Positions 34,381 to 44,073 of a stretch of 64,000 nt of DNA are shown in pieces. Each line of letters opens with the position of its first letter. Position 1 is the stretch's first letter. Both the position numbers and the translations under genes were made by a program. The notes beneath the pieces are model-generated. The model worked only from the letters and a program-made list of their open reading frames with translations. It was not told the origin of the DNA and made no database searches. This DNA is from Streptomyces sp. RKND-216 (GTDB lineage: Bacteria; Actinomycetota; Actinomycetes; Streptomycetales; Streptomycetaceae), in assembly GCF_004795255.1 (NCBI RefSeq), contig NZ_SSBQ01000002.1, positions 3,683,501 to 3,747,500 of the forward strand, given 5' to 3'.

Positions 34381-36138
34381 CTATCCGGCGCAGAGGGACT
34401 TGTCGCCGGCGTTGACGGCGTCCACGGGGGCCTTGTCGGGCGCCTCCAGTTTCACGCCCGGTTCGACGAAGTCCGCGCCGAGCGTGAGGGTCATCCCCTC
34501 CTGCGGTCCGGCGTCCCCGGAGGTCTGCTTCAGCGCCGAGGAGGGCAGCCCCATCATCTCCGCCAGGGCGGCGGCCTGAGAGGCCTGGTTCGGGGCGTAT
34601 TCGAGCGTCGTCTTCTCCAGCTCCTTCGGGGCGTTGCCCGCGTTGGTGGAGAGCGGCACGCCCTGTTCGGTCTGGAGCCAGGTGAGCGTGGTCTGCGCGG
34701 ACCCGGCCGGGGCGCCGCCGTTGAGCACGTCGACCCGCACCTCGGACGCGGGCGCCTTCTCGACCTTCGACAGGTCGGCGCCCTGGTCCTTCTTCGCCTT
34801 CTTCTTGCCCTTGTCGGTCTTCGTCAGGGACTTGTCCTGCTGGACCATGCGGAAGAGCGGCTGGGCCTTGTTCGGGTCCAGTATGACCGTGTTCGGGTCC
34901 TCCGGGTTGTCCAGCACCGGCGCGGTGACGAAGCTGATGTTCTTCGTGTCGATCCGACGCAGGTCCTTGGCGAGGGCGATCAGCTTGTCCACCCCGCCGA
35001 TGCCGTCGTCCACCGTCAGCGACTTGGTGGCCACGTCCGCCAGGTCGAACAGCTTGCCCGGGTCGGTGAGGGTGTCGCTGGACTTCATCTTGCGCACCAT
35101 GGAACTCAGGAACTGCTGCTGGAGCTTGATCCGGTCCAGGTCGCTGGAGAAGCCGATCGACTTCCTCGTCCGTACGAAGGCCAGGGCCTGTTCGCCCTCG
35201 ACGACGCTGCGTCCGGCGGGGAGGTCCAGGTGGGACTTGGGGTCCTTGACGGGGTGTTCGAGGCATACCCCGACGCCACCGACGGCAGTGGAGAGTTCCT
35301 TCACCGCGTTGAAGTCCGCCAGCATGAAGTGGTTGGGCTGGACGCCCGTCACTTCATGCACCGTGCGCCAGGTGCAGCCCGGGTCCCTGCCGAACTGGCC
35401 CAGGCTGGTGTTGAAGCGCACGTTCTGGGTACCGGGGATGATCTTCTTGGAGCCGTCCTCCTGCGTCACCGGGCAGTCGGGGACGTCGACCATCAGGTCG
35501 CGCGGGATGGAGAGCACCGTGGCGTTGGAGCGGTCGGCGGAGACGTGGAAGAGCAGCGTGGTGTCGGCGTGGCCGACGCTCTCCGCGTCGCCGTAGCCGT
35601 CGTTGCCCTTGCCCTGCCGGGAGTCGGTGCCGATGAGCAGGATGTTCAGCGGGCCGTCGGAGACCGCCGGGTTGTCGATGCCGACGTCGACGGTCGTGAG
35701 GTTGCCGTTCAGCCGGTAGTACGTCCAGGCCACGCTCGCGCAGCCGACCAGCAGGAGCATGCCGAGTATGCCTCCGCCCCACTGCAGGGCGCGCTTCTTC
35801 CCGGTCGATTTCGGGCGGGGCTTGCGGCGGCTGGCGCGCGGCCCGCCGCCGTCGTCCCCGGAACGGGGGTGCTCGCCGTCGTCCTGCGGGCGGGTGCGGC
35901 GGCGTCCGCGCTGCGGCGGTACGTAGCCGTCGGTCGCCGCGCGTTGACGGTCGGTAGGCTTCGTGGAGGAGGACGTTCTCTGGCGTGGCGCCGTCATGCG
36001 GTCGCCGTTGCCGTACGTGTGGCGGGAGTTGTCGGCAGCAGGGCCCGACTGCAGTTCGTAGGTGCCGGTGCTCGGGTTGAACACCCACTGGTCTGCGGGG
36101 TCGATGTCGCCTGCGTGTCGCCGGCCTTGCGCGTCCAC
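34381..36138 (-). CDS. LCP family transferase with C-terminal LytR_C domain
   Basis: 585 residues. The cytoplasmic N-terminus (1-118) includes DQWVFNPSTGTYELQ, then charged Arg/Lys sequence and one membrane helix (about 119-140). The LCP domain has NILLIGTDSRQGKGN, HADTTLLFHVSADR, SIPRDLMVDVPDC, FNTSLGQFGRDPGC, VGGVGVCLEHPV and VRTRKSIGFSSDLDRIKLQQQ. A LytR_C domain follows (VRVDVLNGGAPAGSAQTTL onward). GTG at 36138 has GGAGGA 12 bases upstream, a rather long spacing. Confidence 0.9.
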   Translation of the reverse strand: MDAQGRRHAGDIDPADQWVFNPSTGTYELQSGPAADNSRHTYGNGDRMTAPRQRTSSSTKPTDRQRAATDGYVPPQRGRRRTRPQDDGEHPRSGDDGGGPRASRRKPRPKSTGKKRALQWGGGILGMLLLVGCASVAWTYYRLNGNLTTVDVGIDNPAVSDGPLNILLIGTDSRQGKGNDGYGDAESVGHADTTLLFHVSADRSNATVLSIPRDLMVDVPDCPVTQEDGSKKIIPGTQNVRFNTSLGQFGRDPGCTWRTVHEVTGVQPNHFMLADFNAVKELSTAVGGVGVCLEHPVKDPKSHLDLPAGRSVVEGEQALAFVRTRKSIGFSSDLDRIKLQQQFLSSMVRKMKSSDTLTDPGKLFDLADVATKSLTVDDGIGGVDKLIALAKDLRRIDTKNISFVTAPVLDNPEDPNTVILDPNKAQPLFRMVQQDKSLTKTDKGKKKAKKDQGADLSKVEKAPASEVRVDVLNGGAPAGSAQTTLTWLQTEQGVPLSTNAGNAPKELEKTTLEYAPNQASQAAALAEMMGLPSSALKQTSGDAGPQEGMTLTLGADFVEPGVKLEAPDKAPVDAVNAGDKSLCAG

Positions 36139-36223
36139 GATTGCGAGTGTCCTCCATTGTGCGCCTGGCGCCCCGGCGAGGGGCGGACCGGATCGCTCAC
36201 CATATCCGGCGGTCCGGGCGGTC

Positions 36224-36248
36224 GGCGATGCCGGTGACCGGCATCGCC
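36224..36248. terminator. Terminator between two LCP genes
   Basis: 12-bp inverted repeat, 36224-36235 with 36237-36248, downstream of the LCP gene that ends at 36262. Confidence 0.65.
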
Positions 36249-36261
36249 AGCTCCTAGTAGG

Positions 36262-37482
36262 TCAATTCCCCCCATTCCGTGCACCGTCCCCGCCGCATAC
36301 GCCGGTGGCATCGGAGGCCTCACGGTAAGGGGATTCTGGCTCCGGCGACGAGTCGGGCGTCGCTCCTGGTGTTGTGGTGTGTGTCACGCGCGCGGGTTCT
36401 CCGTCGCGCAGCCTTTCGAACAGCTGGTTTGCGGCGGGCTGTACGAGTTCGTCCCGGTTCGGGTCGAGGGTGTGGGGCTGCCGGGGCACAGTGAGGAAGT
36501 GCACCTCGCCCTCGGGCGTCTCCCGCAGGCTCCGCACCAGCCCGTACAGCTCGCGGAGCGAGTCCAGGCCCTCGTCCGCGGTCAGTGCCGACGTGGCGGC
36601 GTCGAGCAGCGGGTAGAGCTTGGACGGGTCGGTCAGCACCCCTTCCTCGCGCACCTCGTCCAGCAGCGAGGCGAGGAAGTCCTGCTGGCGGCCGATGCGT
36701 TGGGTGTCGCTGCCGTCGAAGGCCTTGCGGGCCCGCACGTAGCCGAGCGCCTGCTTGCCGTTCAGCGTCTGCCGCCCCGCCTCCAGGTCCAGGCTGGCGT
36801 CCCGGTCGTGGACGTCGTGCGGCAGGCAGACCTCGACGCCCCCGACGGCGTTCACGATGTTCTTGAAGCCCTTGAAGTCGACGATCAGGTGGTGGTCGAT
36901 CCGCACCCCGGTCAGCCTCTCCACGGTGCGGATGGTGCAGGCCGCGCCGCCGAACTGGAACGCCCAGTTGAACTGGGCGAACTGCGCCCGGGTGGTGGTG
37001 CCGTCGGACCGGCGGCACTCGGGGACGTCGACCATCAGGTCGCGCGGGATCGACACGGCGGTGGCGTGGCTGCGGTCGGCCGGCAGGTGCAGCAGGATCG
37101 TGGTGTCGCTGCGGGCGCCGATCGCGTCGCCGTAGCCGGAGTTACGCCCCTCCCGGCTGTCGGAGCCCAGCAGCAGGACGTTCCGCGTCTCGCCCGCCGT
37201 CGGGTCGGGGCGTTCGCCCGCGTGGCGGGCCAGTTCGCGGGCGGTCGAGGTGTCGGTGCGGATGTTGCCGTCGAGGTCCCGCAGCACCGCCCACGCCGTG
37301 CCGGCGCCGGTCAGCAGCGCCGCCGACGTGCCGAAGGCCACCCAGCGCAGTGCGCGGCGCCGCCGGTCCGAGGGGCGCGGCCGGGAAGCGGAGTTCGCCG
37401 GTCCGGCTTCGGTGGTCTCCGGGGAGGCCGCCGGGGTGGCGGCCGTTCCGTCGTCGCCGATGGGGCCGGTGTGCGTGGTCAC
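36262..37482 (-). CDS. LCP family transferase
   Basis: About 406 residues from GTG 37482. Cytoplasmic N-terminus, membrane helix (WVAFGTSAALLTGAGTAWAVL), then LCP domain with NVLLLGSDSREGRNSGYGDA, SDTTILLHLPADR, SIPRDLMVDVPEC, FNWAFQFGGAACTI, VNAVGGVEVCLPHD and VRARKAFDGSDTQRIGRQQ. No LytR_C domain; the tail is Pro/Glu/Ser rich. The frame is open to GTG 37644, but those extra 54 residues are low-complexity Arg/Pro sequence and neither start has a strong ribosome-binding site. Confidence 0.85.
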   Translation of the reverse strand: MTTHTGPIGDDGTAATPAASPETTEAGPANSASRPRPSDRRRRALRWVAFGTSAALLTGAGTAWAVLRDLDGNIRTDTSTARELARHAGERPDPTAGETRNVLLLGSDSREGRNSGYGDAIGARSDTTILLHLPADRSHATAVSIPRDLMVDVPECRRSDGTTTRAQFAQFNWAFQFGGAACTIRTVERLTGVRIDHHLIVDFKGFKNIVNAVGGVEVCLPHDVHDRDASLDLEAGRQTLNGKQALGYVRARKAFDGSDTQRIGRQQDFLASLLDEVREEGVLTDPSKLYPLLDAATSALTADEGLDSLRELYGLVRSLRETPEGEVHFLTVPRQPHTLDPNRDELVQPAANQLFERLRDGEPARVTHTTTPGATPDSSPEPESPYREASDATGVCGGDGARNGGN

Positions 37483-37745
37483 GTGGGCGTCCGTCCGTCC
37501 GGGGTTCGCTGGTGCGCGGGCGGACCGGCGCACCGCAGCGGAGCCGGGTGGCTCGGGCGGCGTGCGGACGTACGGGCGGCGCGCGGGTGGCGCAGGCGGA
37601 GTTCGGGCGCCAGGCCGCCGGGTGGCCGTACGGAAGCCGGTCACTCAGACAGACGTGCGGGACGGGCCAAGGGTTGTACGCACGGTCGCGCCGATGTGAC
37701 GCCGACGGTCGCGACGGCCCTGCCGACGAGCGTGGCGGGAGCGCG

Positions 37746-38501
37746 TCAGCCGGCGGTGTGGGTGACCCGTTCGGCGTCGCGGCGGTGCTCCAGCGCGGCG
37801 GCGTCCAGCCCGTCCGCGTTCCGGCACAGCACCACGGACGCCCCGGCGGCGAGCGGCGCGTACAGCCCGGCCGACACCCCGGCCCAGTCGTCGTACGGCA
37901 GGCGCGTCAGCAGTCGCGAGCCGGCTTCCAGGCCGAGCCCCGCCGCGTCCGCGCGTGCCCGCTCGACGAGCTGCGCCCCGGTCAGCTCCTCGCCGCCGGG
38001 GAGGACGAGCGCGGTGGTGTCGGCGTCCACCGGGGCGTACGGCGTGAAGCGGTCGCCCTGGCCGGGGACCTCCACCGCGTAGTCCGCGAAGCCCTCCGGG
38101 GGCTGCGGGAAGCGGGTGCCCATCGGCCGCAGCGCGAGGGCCACCCGTTCGCCGCCACAGGCGCGTGCCGCGTCGAGGGCGTCCGGGCCGGCGACGGCGA
38201 GATCCGCACCGGACGGGTCGCCGTGCAGGTCCACGGTCACCCCGACGGCGGAGCAGGCGAGCAGCCAGACGGCGGTCTGCCAGTGCGCCGGGAGCAGCAG
38301 CGCGAGCCGGTCGCCGGGCGCGGCGGACAGGTCGTCCTGGAGTAGGTTGCCGGTCTTCGCCACCCAATTGGCGAGGGTCGCGACGGAGAGTTCCACGCGT
38401 TCGCCGGTGGCGTCGTCGTAAAAGGTCACCAGCGGGCGCGCAGGGTCGGCGGCGAGCGCGGAAGACAGCAGGTCGGCGGGGGTGCGGTCGGTGGCGTTCA
38501 T
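37746..38501 (-). CDS. TIGR03089-like protein (truncated acyl-adenylate-enzyme fold)
   Basis: 251 residues, resembling the N-terminal part of AMP-dependent acyl-CoA synthetases, as in the actinobacterial family TIGR03089: TPADLLSSALAADPARPLVTFY, NWVAKTGNLLQDDL, PGDRLALLLPAHWQTAVWLLA. The ATP-binding and thioester C-terminal parts are absent, so a normal synthetase reaction is unlikely. ATG at 38501 is preceded by TAACCT, a possible -10 box for a leaderless transcript; 11 more codons are open upstream. Function unknown. Confidence 0.8.
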   Translation of the reverse strand: MNATDRTPADLLSSALAADPARPLVTFYDDATGERVELSVATLANWVAKTGNLLQDDLSAAPGDRLALLLPAHWQTAVWLLACSAVGVTVDLHGDPSGADLAVAGPDALDAARACGGERVALALRPMGTRFPQPPEGFADYAVEVPGQGDRFTPYAPVDADTTALVLPGGEELTGAQLVERARADAAGLGLEAGSRLLTRLPYDDWAGVSAGLYAPLAAGASVVLCRNADGLDAAALEHRRDAERVTHTAG

Positions 38502-38629
38502 CGGGGCCAGGTTACGCGTCCGACGGAACGTCACCCGCCGCGCGGGGCACCTGTTCGAGCGTTCCGGGGCCGACGGCGTGTCAGTTTCCGGATGGACAGA
38601 AGCGGGCTAATCGGCTCATTGTCGTATGT

Positions 38630-40188
38630 ATGCGTGCACTTCTCGCCACCTCGCTCGGTGTTCTGTCCACCGTGACTCTCCTGCTGCAGCCGGCCGCCGC
38701 GGCGGTCGCGCCCGGCGACGTCCGGACCCCCGGCGCCGCGCAGCGGGACGCGTCGCTCGCATCCCCCGTCACCGGCATGCCCGGCAGCACGCAGTCGCTG
38801 CCGCTCGCCCGAGTCGCGTCCCACGGCGACCCGACCGGTTCCCGGCGCTCGGGCAGCGCCCCGCACCCGCACGAGGCCCGTCCCGGGGAAGTGGACGGAC
38901 GAGCCGCTCCGGGAGACACGGTCGGTCTGGAACAGCGCACCGTGCGCCCCTTCTCCCTGGTCGGCATCGTCTGGCAGGACCCCGGGAGCGGCTCGACGCC
39001 GACGTGCGCATCCGTACCCGGAATGCGGCGACGGGCGACTGGTCGGGCTGGCGGACCCTCGCCACGCACAGCGAACACGCCCCGACGCCGTCCCACCGGG
39101 CCGGCGGCGAGGACGGCGCGCAGCGCGGCTCCACCCCGCCCCTGTGGGTCGGCCGTTCGGACGGCGTCCAGGTGCAGGTCCGCCCCGAGCACGGCGAACT
39201 CCCGCGCGGCCTGCGGATGGAACTGGTCGACCCCGGTGACGCCCCGGCCCGGATCGCCGACGCCGCCGGCGGACGTCCGGCCTCCGACGTACCGGGCACG
39301 AGCGCACGAGCCGGCGCTCCGCGAGGCGGCGGGGCGCAGAGCCTCGCGGAGGACGAGCCCGCGGAGAAGCAGGGCACCGAGAAGGAGCCTGCGGAGAAGC
39401 GGGCCGCCGAGAAGGCGCCCGTCGAGGAGCAGGCCGCCGAGGAGACTCCGGCCCGGGAGGAGTCGGCCGGGGAGAAGGCCGCCGCCGCGCCGGGCCGGCT
39501 GCCCGCGCTGACCATGGAGGAGACCCTGGCGGACGCGGCCGAGCACGACCTCACCCCCGAGGTGCGGGCGGCGGACGGCAAGCCGCACGTCGGGCCCCGG
39601 CCCGGCATCGTCATCCGCAGCGGCTGGGGTGCCGACGAGAGCGTGCGCGAGAGCGGCTACGCGTACGGCGACGACGTGAAGATGGCCTTCGTCCACCACA
39701 CCGCGGGCAGCAACGGCTACAGCTGCAAGGAAGCGCCCAAGGTCATCCGCGGAATCTACCGCTACCACGTCAAGAGCCTCGGCTGGCGCGACATCGGCTA
39801 CAACTTCCTCGTCGACAAGTGCGGCACCCTCTACGAGGGCCGGGCCGGCGGGGTCACCCAGCCGGTGCGCGGCGCCCACACTCTCGGCTTCAACAACGCC
39901 AGCATGGGCGTCGCCGTCCTCGGCGACTTCAGCAGCAAGAACCCGCCGAAGAAGGCCACCGACGCCATCGCCAAGCTCACCGCCTGGAAGCTCGGGCTCT
40001 ACGGCGTCAACGCCGAGGGCCGCACCCGTATGACGTCCGAGGGCGGCAAGTACAGCAAGGGCGCCAAGGTCAGGATGCGCACCATCTCCGGCCACCGGGA
40101 CGGCTTCTCCACCGCCTGCCCCGGCAAGCAGCTCTACGGGGATCTGGGCGCCGTCCGGAAGCTCGCCGCCAAGCTCCAGGGGCGCTGA
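38630..40188 (+). pseudogene. Secreted N-acetylmuramoyl-L-alanine amidase (PGRP domain) with apparent frameshift
   Basis: The gene reads in two frames. From ATG 38630 one frame gives a signal peptide (MRALLATSLGVLSTVTLLLQ, then PAAAA) and runs to about 38985 (VRPFSLVGIVWQDPG). From there the family-like sequence continues in the other frame (RLDADVRIRTRNAATGDWSG) to the stop at 40188. Adding one G to the GGG at 38984-38986 would restore DPGERLDADVRIRTR. The downstream part has a Glu/Ala/Lys-rich linker (39350-39490) and a PGRP/Amidase_2 domain with zinc-site motifs VHHTAGSN, RGAHTLGFNN and SGHRDGFSTACPG. Intact, it would cut the peptide from muramic acid in the wall. This is a sequencing error or a real inactivating mutation; the rest looks fully conserved in style. 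Confidence 0.8.
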
Positions 40189-40491
40189 CCTCGAAGGAGG
40201 CGTCCTCCCCGCGCCGACGGGCGTACTGCGGGTCGGTGGGCCGGCGGGCCGGAAGCGCTCACCCGCGGGCCGGGACGGGCGGCGCCGTCCGCATAGACTG
40301 GCTGCCGAACGCCCGGCGCCCGGGTCCCGGCCCCGCACGCTCCGAAGAACCGGGGCGGCGGTCGGCGTCGGCCCGGCCGGATCCCCGTCGACGGCAACCC
40401 GTCGGTCAACCCCGCGCGGCCGACGGCGCGTCCCACGTCATGCCGCGCGGCGCCGGCCCGCCGACGGCCCCGGTGTCAGGGGGGCGCAGGC
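40189..40491. other. Intergenic region upstream of the nucleotidyltransferase gene
   Basis: 303 bases. A small hairpin GGAGG-CGT-CCTCC (40196-40208) follows the amidase gene. TAGACT at 40294-40299 is a good -10 match and would give a leader of about 185 bases for the next gene, although no clear -35 is seen. No gene recognised. Confidence 0.45.
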
Positions 40492-41619
40492 GTGGCGGAC
40501 GAGACGGACCGGTCCCGGCAGGAAGCAGAGACGACGTTGACTGAGGCGATTCTCCTCGTCGGAGGCAAGGGCACCCGGCTGCGGCCGCTCACGGTGCACA
40601 CGCCCAAGCCGATGGTCCCGGCCGCGGGGGTGCCCTTCCTCACCCATCAGCTCGCCCGTGCCCGCGCCGCCGGGGTCGAGCACGTGGTGATGGCCACCTC
40701 CTACCTCGCGGAGGTGTTCGAGCCGTACTTCGGCGACGGCTCCGACCTCGGCCTGCACCTGGAGTACGTCACCGAGGAGGAGCCGCTGGGCACCGGCGGG
40801 GCCCTGCGCAACGTCGCCTCCCGCCTCACCTCCGGGCCGGACGAACCGGTGCTCGTCTTCAACGGCGACATTCTCACCGGCCTGGACATCCGCGCGCTGG
40901 TCCGCACGCACGCCGACACCGGAGCCGACGTGTCCCTGCACCTCACGCGGGTGGCCGACCCGCGCGCGTTCGGGCTCGTCCCGACTGACGACGACGGGCG
41001 CGTCACCGCCTTCCTGGAGAAGCCGCAGACGCCCGAGGAGATCGTCACCGACCAGATCAACGCGGGCGCGTACGTGTTCCAGCGGTCCGTGATCGACACG
41101 ATCCCCCACGACCGTCCGGTGTCCGTCGAACGCGAGACCTTTCCCGGCCTGCTCGCCGACGGCGCCCACCTCCAGGGCATGGTCGACTCCACCTACTGGC
41201 TGGACCTCGGCACCCCGCAGGCCTTCGTCCGCGGCTCCGCCGACCTGGTGCTGGGGCACGCTCCCTCGCCGGCCGTGCCGGGCCGCCGCGGCGCGTGCCT
41301 GGTGCTGGACGGAGCGACCGTCGCCGAGGACGCCAAGCTCTCCGGCGGCACCGCCGTCGGCGCGGGCGCGGTCGTCGGCACCGGAGCCCGCGTCGAGGGC
41401 AGCACCCTGCTCGACGACGCGGTCGTGGAGCCGGACGCCGTCGTACGCGACTCCTTGATCGGCGCGGGCGCGCGCATCGGTGCGCGCACCGTACTGGACG
41501 GCGCCGTCATCGGCGACCGCGCGGAGGTCGGCCCCGACAACGAGCTGCGCGACGGCATCCGCATATGGTGCGGTGCACGCATCGGGGCCGGTGCGGTGCG
41601 GTTCTCCTCCGACCAGTGA
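40492..41619 (+). CDS. Sugar-nucleotide transferase, probable mannose-1-phosphate guanylyltransferase
   Basis: 375 residues. N-terminal nucleotidyltransferase domain with LLVGGKGTRLRPLTVHTPKP (the GGxGTRLxPLT signature and its Lys), GTGGALRNV, VFNGDILTGLD (metal-binding Asp) and FLEKPQTPEE. The C-terminal third is a left-handed beta-helix of hexapeptide repeats (AVGAGAVVGTGARVEGSTLL). It likely makes GDP-mannose from mannose-1-phosphate and GTP, though glucose-1-phosphate enzymes look similar. GTG at 40492 follows GGGGGG; a TTG at 40537, where homology begins, is an alternative. Works with manA and manB further downstream. Confidence 0.85.
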   Translation: MADETDRSRQEAETTLTEAILLVGGKGTRLRPLTVHTPKPMVPAAGVPFLTHQLARARAAGVEHVVMATSYLAEVFEPYFGDGSDLGLHLEYVTEEEPLGTGGALRNVASRLTSGPDEPVLVFNGDILTGLDIRALVRTHADTGADVSLHLTRVADPRAFGLVPTDDDGRVTAFLEKPQTPEEIVTDQINAGAYVFQRSVIDTIPHDRPVSVERETFPGLLADGAHLQGMVDSTYWLDLGTPQAFVRGSADLVLGHAPSPAVPGRRGACLVLDGATVAEDAKLSGGTAVGAGAVVGTGARVEGSTLLDDAVVEPDAVVRDSLIGAGARIGARTVLDGAVIGDRAEVGPDNELRDGIRIWCGARIGAGAVRFSSDQ

Positions 41620-41650
41620 GCGAGAGACGCGGCGGACGTGACGTGAGGCG

Positions 41651-42664
41651 GTGGCGACGATGGCCCGACGAGGAGACAGGCCGTCCCCGGCCGACGGGCT
41701 GTCCCGGCCGAGGCCGGAGGCGCCCGGCGTGCGCCCGTCCCGGTCCGGCGTCCGCCGCCGATGGGACCCCGAAGGGCCGTACGACCTGCTGAGCAGTCTG
41801 CACGTGCTGCGTCGCGGCCCGTACGACCCCACCTGCCGGGTGGTGGACGGCGCGGTGTGGCGCACCATGCGGACGCCCGCCGGGCCGGTCACGCTGCGGA
41901 TCGCCGCCCGGGGCGGCGGGTCCGGCGTCCGCGTCGAGGCGGAGGCGTGGGGGACCGGCGCGGAATGGTCGCTGGACCGGCTTCCGGCGCTGCTCGGCGC
42001 CGACGACGACCCCGGCGCGTTCGTGGCCCACCACGACCTGCTGCGCGAGGCGCACCGCCGCAACCCCGGCCTGCGGCTCGTCCGCACCGGCCTGGTGATG
42101 GAGTCGCTGATCCCGTCGGTGCTGGAGCAGAAGGTCACCGCGGAGGAGGCGCACCGTGCCTGGCGCCGCCTGGTGCGCCGCTTCGGTGAGCCGGCACCCG
42201 GCCCGCGCGAGGACCTGCACGTCCTGCCCGCGCCGCGGACCTGGGCGCTGATTCCCTCCTGGGAGTGGCACCGCGCCGGGGTCGATTCCAAGCGCTCCGC
42301 GACGATCCTGCGTGCCGTGCAGCGCTGGTCGCGCATGGAGGAGGCCGCACGCATGGACCTCGACGCGGCGGTCGCCCGGCTCTGCGCCATCCCCGGCATC
42401 GGCCCGTGGACCGCTGCGGAGACGCTGCAGCGCAGCAACGGCGCGGCCGACGCGCTGACGGTCGGCGACCTGCACCTGCCGGGCATCGTGGGCTACGCCC
42501 TGACCGGACGCCGGGGCTGCGACGACGACGGCATGCTGGAACTGCTGGCTCCCTACGCGGCGCAGGGCCAGCGCCACCGCGCGGCCCGGCTCCTGCTCAC
42601 GACCGGCCGCATCCCGCCGCGCCGCGTGCCCAAGATGCCCCGCACCGACATCGCCACGCTCTGA
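41651..42664 (+). CDS. HhH-GPD family DNA glycosylase (AlkA-like)
   Basis: Base-excision-repair enzyme of 337 residues. The helix-hairpin-helix is LCAIPGIGPWTAAETLQRS, followed by the catalytic Asp region ALTVGDLHLPG. Upstream are SLIPSVLEQKVTAEEAHRAW and IPSWEWHRAGVDSKRSATIL, typical of the 3-methyladenine DNA glycosylase II group. It likely removes alkylated purines. The N-terminal 35 residues are Arg/Pro rich. GTG 41651 or ATG 41660 may be used. It lies 31 bases after the nucleotidyltransferase gene. Confidence 0.85.
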   Translation: MATMARRGDRPSPADGLSRPRPEAPGVRPSRSGVRRRWDPEGPYDLLSSLHVLRRGPYDPTCRVVDGAVWRTMRTPAGPVTLRIAARGGGSGVRVEAEAWGTGAEWSLDRLPALLGADDDPGAFVAHHDLLREAHRRNPGLRLVRTGLVMESLIPSVLEQKVTAEEAHRAWRRLVRRFGEPAPGPREDLHVLPAPRTWALIPSWEWHRAGVDSKRSATILRAVQRWSRMEEAARMDLDAAVARLCAIPGIGPWTAAETLQRSNGAADALTVGDLHLPGIVGYALTGRRGCDDDGMLELLAPYAAQGQRHRAARLLLTTGRIPPRRVPKMPRTDIATL

Positions 42665-42672
42665 GGCGGGGA

Positions 42673-42708
42673 GCGCCGGGCCGGGGAGGGGCAGCCGACG
42701 CCCGGCGC
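42673..42708. terminator. Weak hairpin between convergent genes
   Basis: GCGCCGGGC (42673-42681) pairs with GCCCGGCGC (42700-42708) across an 18-base loop, between the glycosylase and fbiB genes. Confidence 0.4.
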
Positions 42709-42729
42709 ACCGGAGCGGCCGGGGACGTC

Positions 42730-44073
42730 TCAGCGCACCACCGTGAACGCCTCGGCGCTCCGTGCCGGCCGTGCCTTCGGTGCGCCCGCCGCGTGACCGA
42801 TCGCCACCGCGCCCATCGGCTCCCACGTCCCGGGCAGCTCGAGCACCTCGCGCACCACGTCGCGGCAGAACATCGTCGAGGAGATCCACGCCGACCCGAG
42901 CTGCTCGCCGGCCAGCGCCACCAGGAAGTTCTGGATGCCCGCACCGTGGGCGACGACGAACATCTCGCGTTCGGCGGTGGCCCGACGTGCGTCCGGGTAG
43001 GTGTGCGACCCGTCCGCCACCATGCACGGCACCGCCAGGTAAGGCGCGTTGCGCAGCACGTCGCCGCGCCGCACGCGCTTGGCGATGCTCTCCTCGCTCC
43101 TGCCGTCGGCCTGCAGGTCGGCGATCCAGGCGTCCCGCATCGCGTCCAGCAGCCGCAGCCGCGACGCCTCGGACTCCAGCAGGACGAACCGCCAGGGCGT
43201 GGTGTGGTGCGGCGCGGGTGCGGTGACGGCCGCCGCGACGGCCCGGCGCACCGCCGCGCCGTCCACCGGCTCGTCGGTGAACTCGCGCACGGTGCGCCGC
43301 CCGGTCACCGCCTCCCGTACGGCCTCGGAGGTGCCGAGCCGGAACATGTCCAGCGCCGCGTCCCGTACGAGGGGCTGCGCCGTGGTGTCCCGGTCTCCGG
43401 CGCCGAGCACGTGCCGCCCCATGCCGCGCACGACCGCGACCGGTCGCCCGTCGGCCTTGCCCTTCACCAGTTCGCCAGCCGCGGCCAGTTCGTCGCCGAC
43501 GGCGGTGACCGTGACGCCCAGCGGATTGCCGTACGAGTCGACGCCGCCGCGCAGATCCTCCAGGACGCGCACGCCGGCCGCGCCGATCGCCACGTCGGTT
43601 TGCCCCTCGCGCCAGGGGCGTCCGAAGGTGTCGGTGACGACGACGCCCACTCGCGCGCCCAGTACGTCGTACAGGCCGTCCCGGATACGGGCGGCGGAAT
43701 CGTCGGGGTCCTCGGGCAGCAACAGCACGGTTCCGGCCGGGGTGTTGGACGCGTCGACGCCCGCGGCGGCCATCACGAAGCCGTGCCGGGTCTCGACGAT
43801 CCGCGCAGGCCCGCGTCGTGCGACGACGCGTACGGTCTCGGCGTCGATGGAGGCCTCCCGGTCGTCGGCGGCGACCGTACGGCCTTCCGCCTTGCTGACG
43901 ATCTTCGAGGTGACGACGAGTACGTCGCCGTCCATCAGGCCGTCGAGGCCCTCGGCCGCGGCCGCTTCGGCGATCAGCTTCACCAGGTCGTCGCCCTCGC
44001 GCACCTCGGGGATTCCGGGCAGCGCCCAGACGCGGTAGCCGGGGCGGGCGTCGCGGTGCTCCGGCGCGGTCAT
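42730..44073 (-). CDS. fbiB: Bifunctional coenzyme F420-0:L-glutamate ligase / nitroreductase-fold FMN reductase
   Basis: 447 residues, two domains as in mycobacterial FbiB. Residues 1-245 are the CofE ligase that adds glutamates to F420-0 ([51 protein letters not shown]). Residues 255-447 are a nitroreductase-like FMN domain ([46 protein letters not shown]) that reduces dehydro-F420-0. ATG at 44073 overlaps the stop of cofD by four bases, so the two are coupled. Confidence 0.93.
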   Translation of the reverse strand: MTAPEHRDARPGYRVWALPGIPEVREGDDLVKLIAEAAAAEGLDGLMDGDVLVVTSKIVSKAEGRTVAADDREASIDAETVRVVARRGPARIVETRHGFVMAAAGVDASNTPAGTVLLLPEDPDDSAARIRDGLYDVLGARVGVVVTDTFGRPWREGQTDVAIGAAGVRVLEDLRGGVDSYGNPLGVTVTAVGDELAAAGELVKGKADGRPVAVVRGMGRHVLGAGDRDTTAQPLVRDAALDMFRLGTSEAVREAVTGRRTVREFTDEPVDGAAVRRAVAAAVTAPAPHHTTPWRFVLLESEASRLRLLDAMRDAWIADLQADGRSEESIAKRVRRGDVLRNAPYLAVPCMVADGSHTYPDARRATAEREMFVVAHGAGIQNFLVALAGEQLGSAWISSTMFCRDVVREVLELPGTWEPMGAVAIGHAAGAPKARPARSAEAFTVVR

